A stretch of DNA of 64,000 nt from Plebeiibacterium marinum (GTDB lineage: Bacteria > Bacteroidota > Bacteroidia > Bacteroidales > Marinilabiliaceae): assembly GCF_026013615.1 (NCBI RefSeq), contig NZ_JAPDPI010000011.1, positions 56,874 to 120,873 on the forward strand, read 5' to 3'. Below the pieces are notes generated by a model. It searched no databases. It had not been told where the DNA came from and saw nothing but the letters and a program-made list of their open reading frames with translations. Positions 63,921-64,000 of this stretch are shown piece after piece. Each line of letters begins with the position of its first letter. Within the stretch, counting starts at the first letter, position 1. The position numbers were made by a program, and so were the translations under genes.

Positions 63921-64000
63921 ATGAGCAGCAGTGCACCCACACCCGAAGTTCTTGAAAAAGTTTAAAAATACAAATCTTTTCCAATAAACATAAGGTGTGG

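Overview
The window is chromosomal DNA of an AT-rich Bacteroidota bacterium, most likely a marine or free-living member of the Marinilabiliales/Prolixibacter group. The evidence is a SusE/F-type starch-binding protein, a type IX secretion (T9SS) sorting domain, promoters of the Bacteroidota type (TTG, about 19-21 bp, TAnnTTTG), a MurF-alanine racemase fusion, and the conserved PASTA-rluD-ddl and FtsK-LolA neighbourhoods. The order-level placement is an inference. I see no tRNA, rRNA operon, CRISPR array or prophage.

Region by region. 0-8.3 kb: the distal part of a starch/maltodextrin utilisation locus, with the tail of a SusE/F protein and three GH13 enzymes predicted to sit in three places (lipoprotein, T9SS-secreted, cytoplasmic neopullulanase). 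8.3-18.1 kb, minus strand: a 7TM sensor kinase, then an apparent operon encoding a tripartite RND efflux pump plus a LytS-like kinase and a LytTR regulator. 18.3-24 kb: an outer-membrane barrel protein, a CBM9-like lipoprotein, an NhaC antiporter, an M50-like membrane peptidase and a CtlX-type hydrolase. 24-31.7 kb: a GLPGLI-like lipoprotein, FtsK, LolA, a metal-efflux permease fused to an HMA domain, CobT, and a cobalamin riboswitch in front of a small cysteine-rich CWC gene. 31.8-36.8 kb, minus strand: a TonB-dependent receptor with a YfiR protein, and a cation-chloride cotransporter. 37-41 kb: GcvP and a RAYT transposase flanked by REP-like hairpins. 41-47 kb, minus strand: Ddl, RluD, PASTA protein, ribosomal protein L34, RsmG, an ECF sigma factor and a glycosyltransferase. 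47-61 kb: housekeeping genes (Tgt, LptF/G, carboxyltransferase plus biotin carrier, IspE, DnaB, YjjG, RsmI, Tdk, MurF-Alr).

61.1-64 kb looks different. It holds three small accessory genes on the minus strand: a membrane-anchored XRE regulator, a secreted protein of unknown function and a membrane protein of unknown function. They are separated by long imperfect inverted repeats that resemble integron attC sites or a related cassette boundary. Two of the genes have stop codons that fall in or against these repeats. This is the best candidate for an undescribed system in the window.

Other repeat signals are unusually rich. There are three loci with degenerate 7-bp tandem arrays sitting at gene 3' ends (54.3, 56.8 and 61.2 kb), an 11-bp tandem array (24.1 kb), and a MITE-like inverted repeat (52.4 kb).
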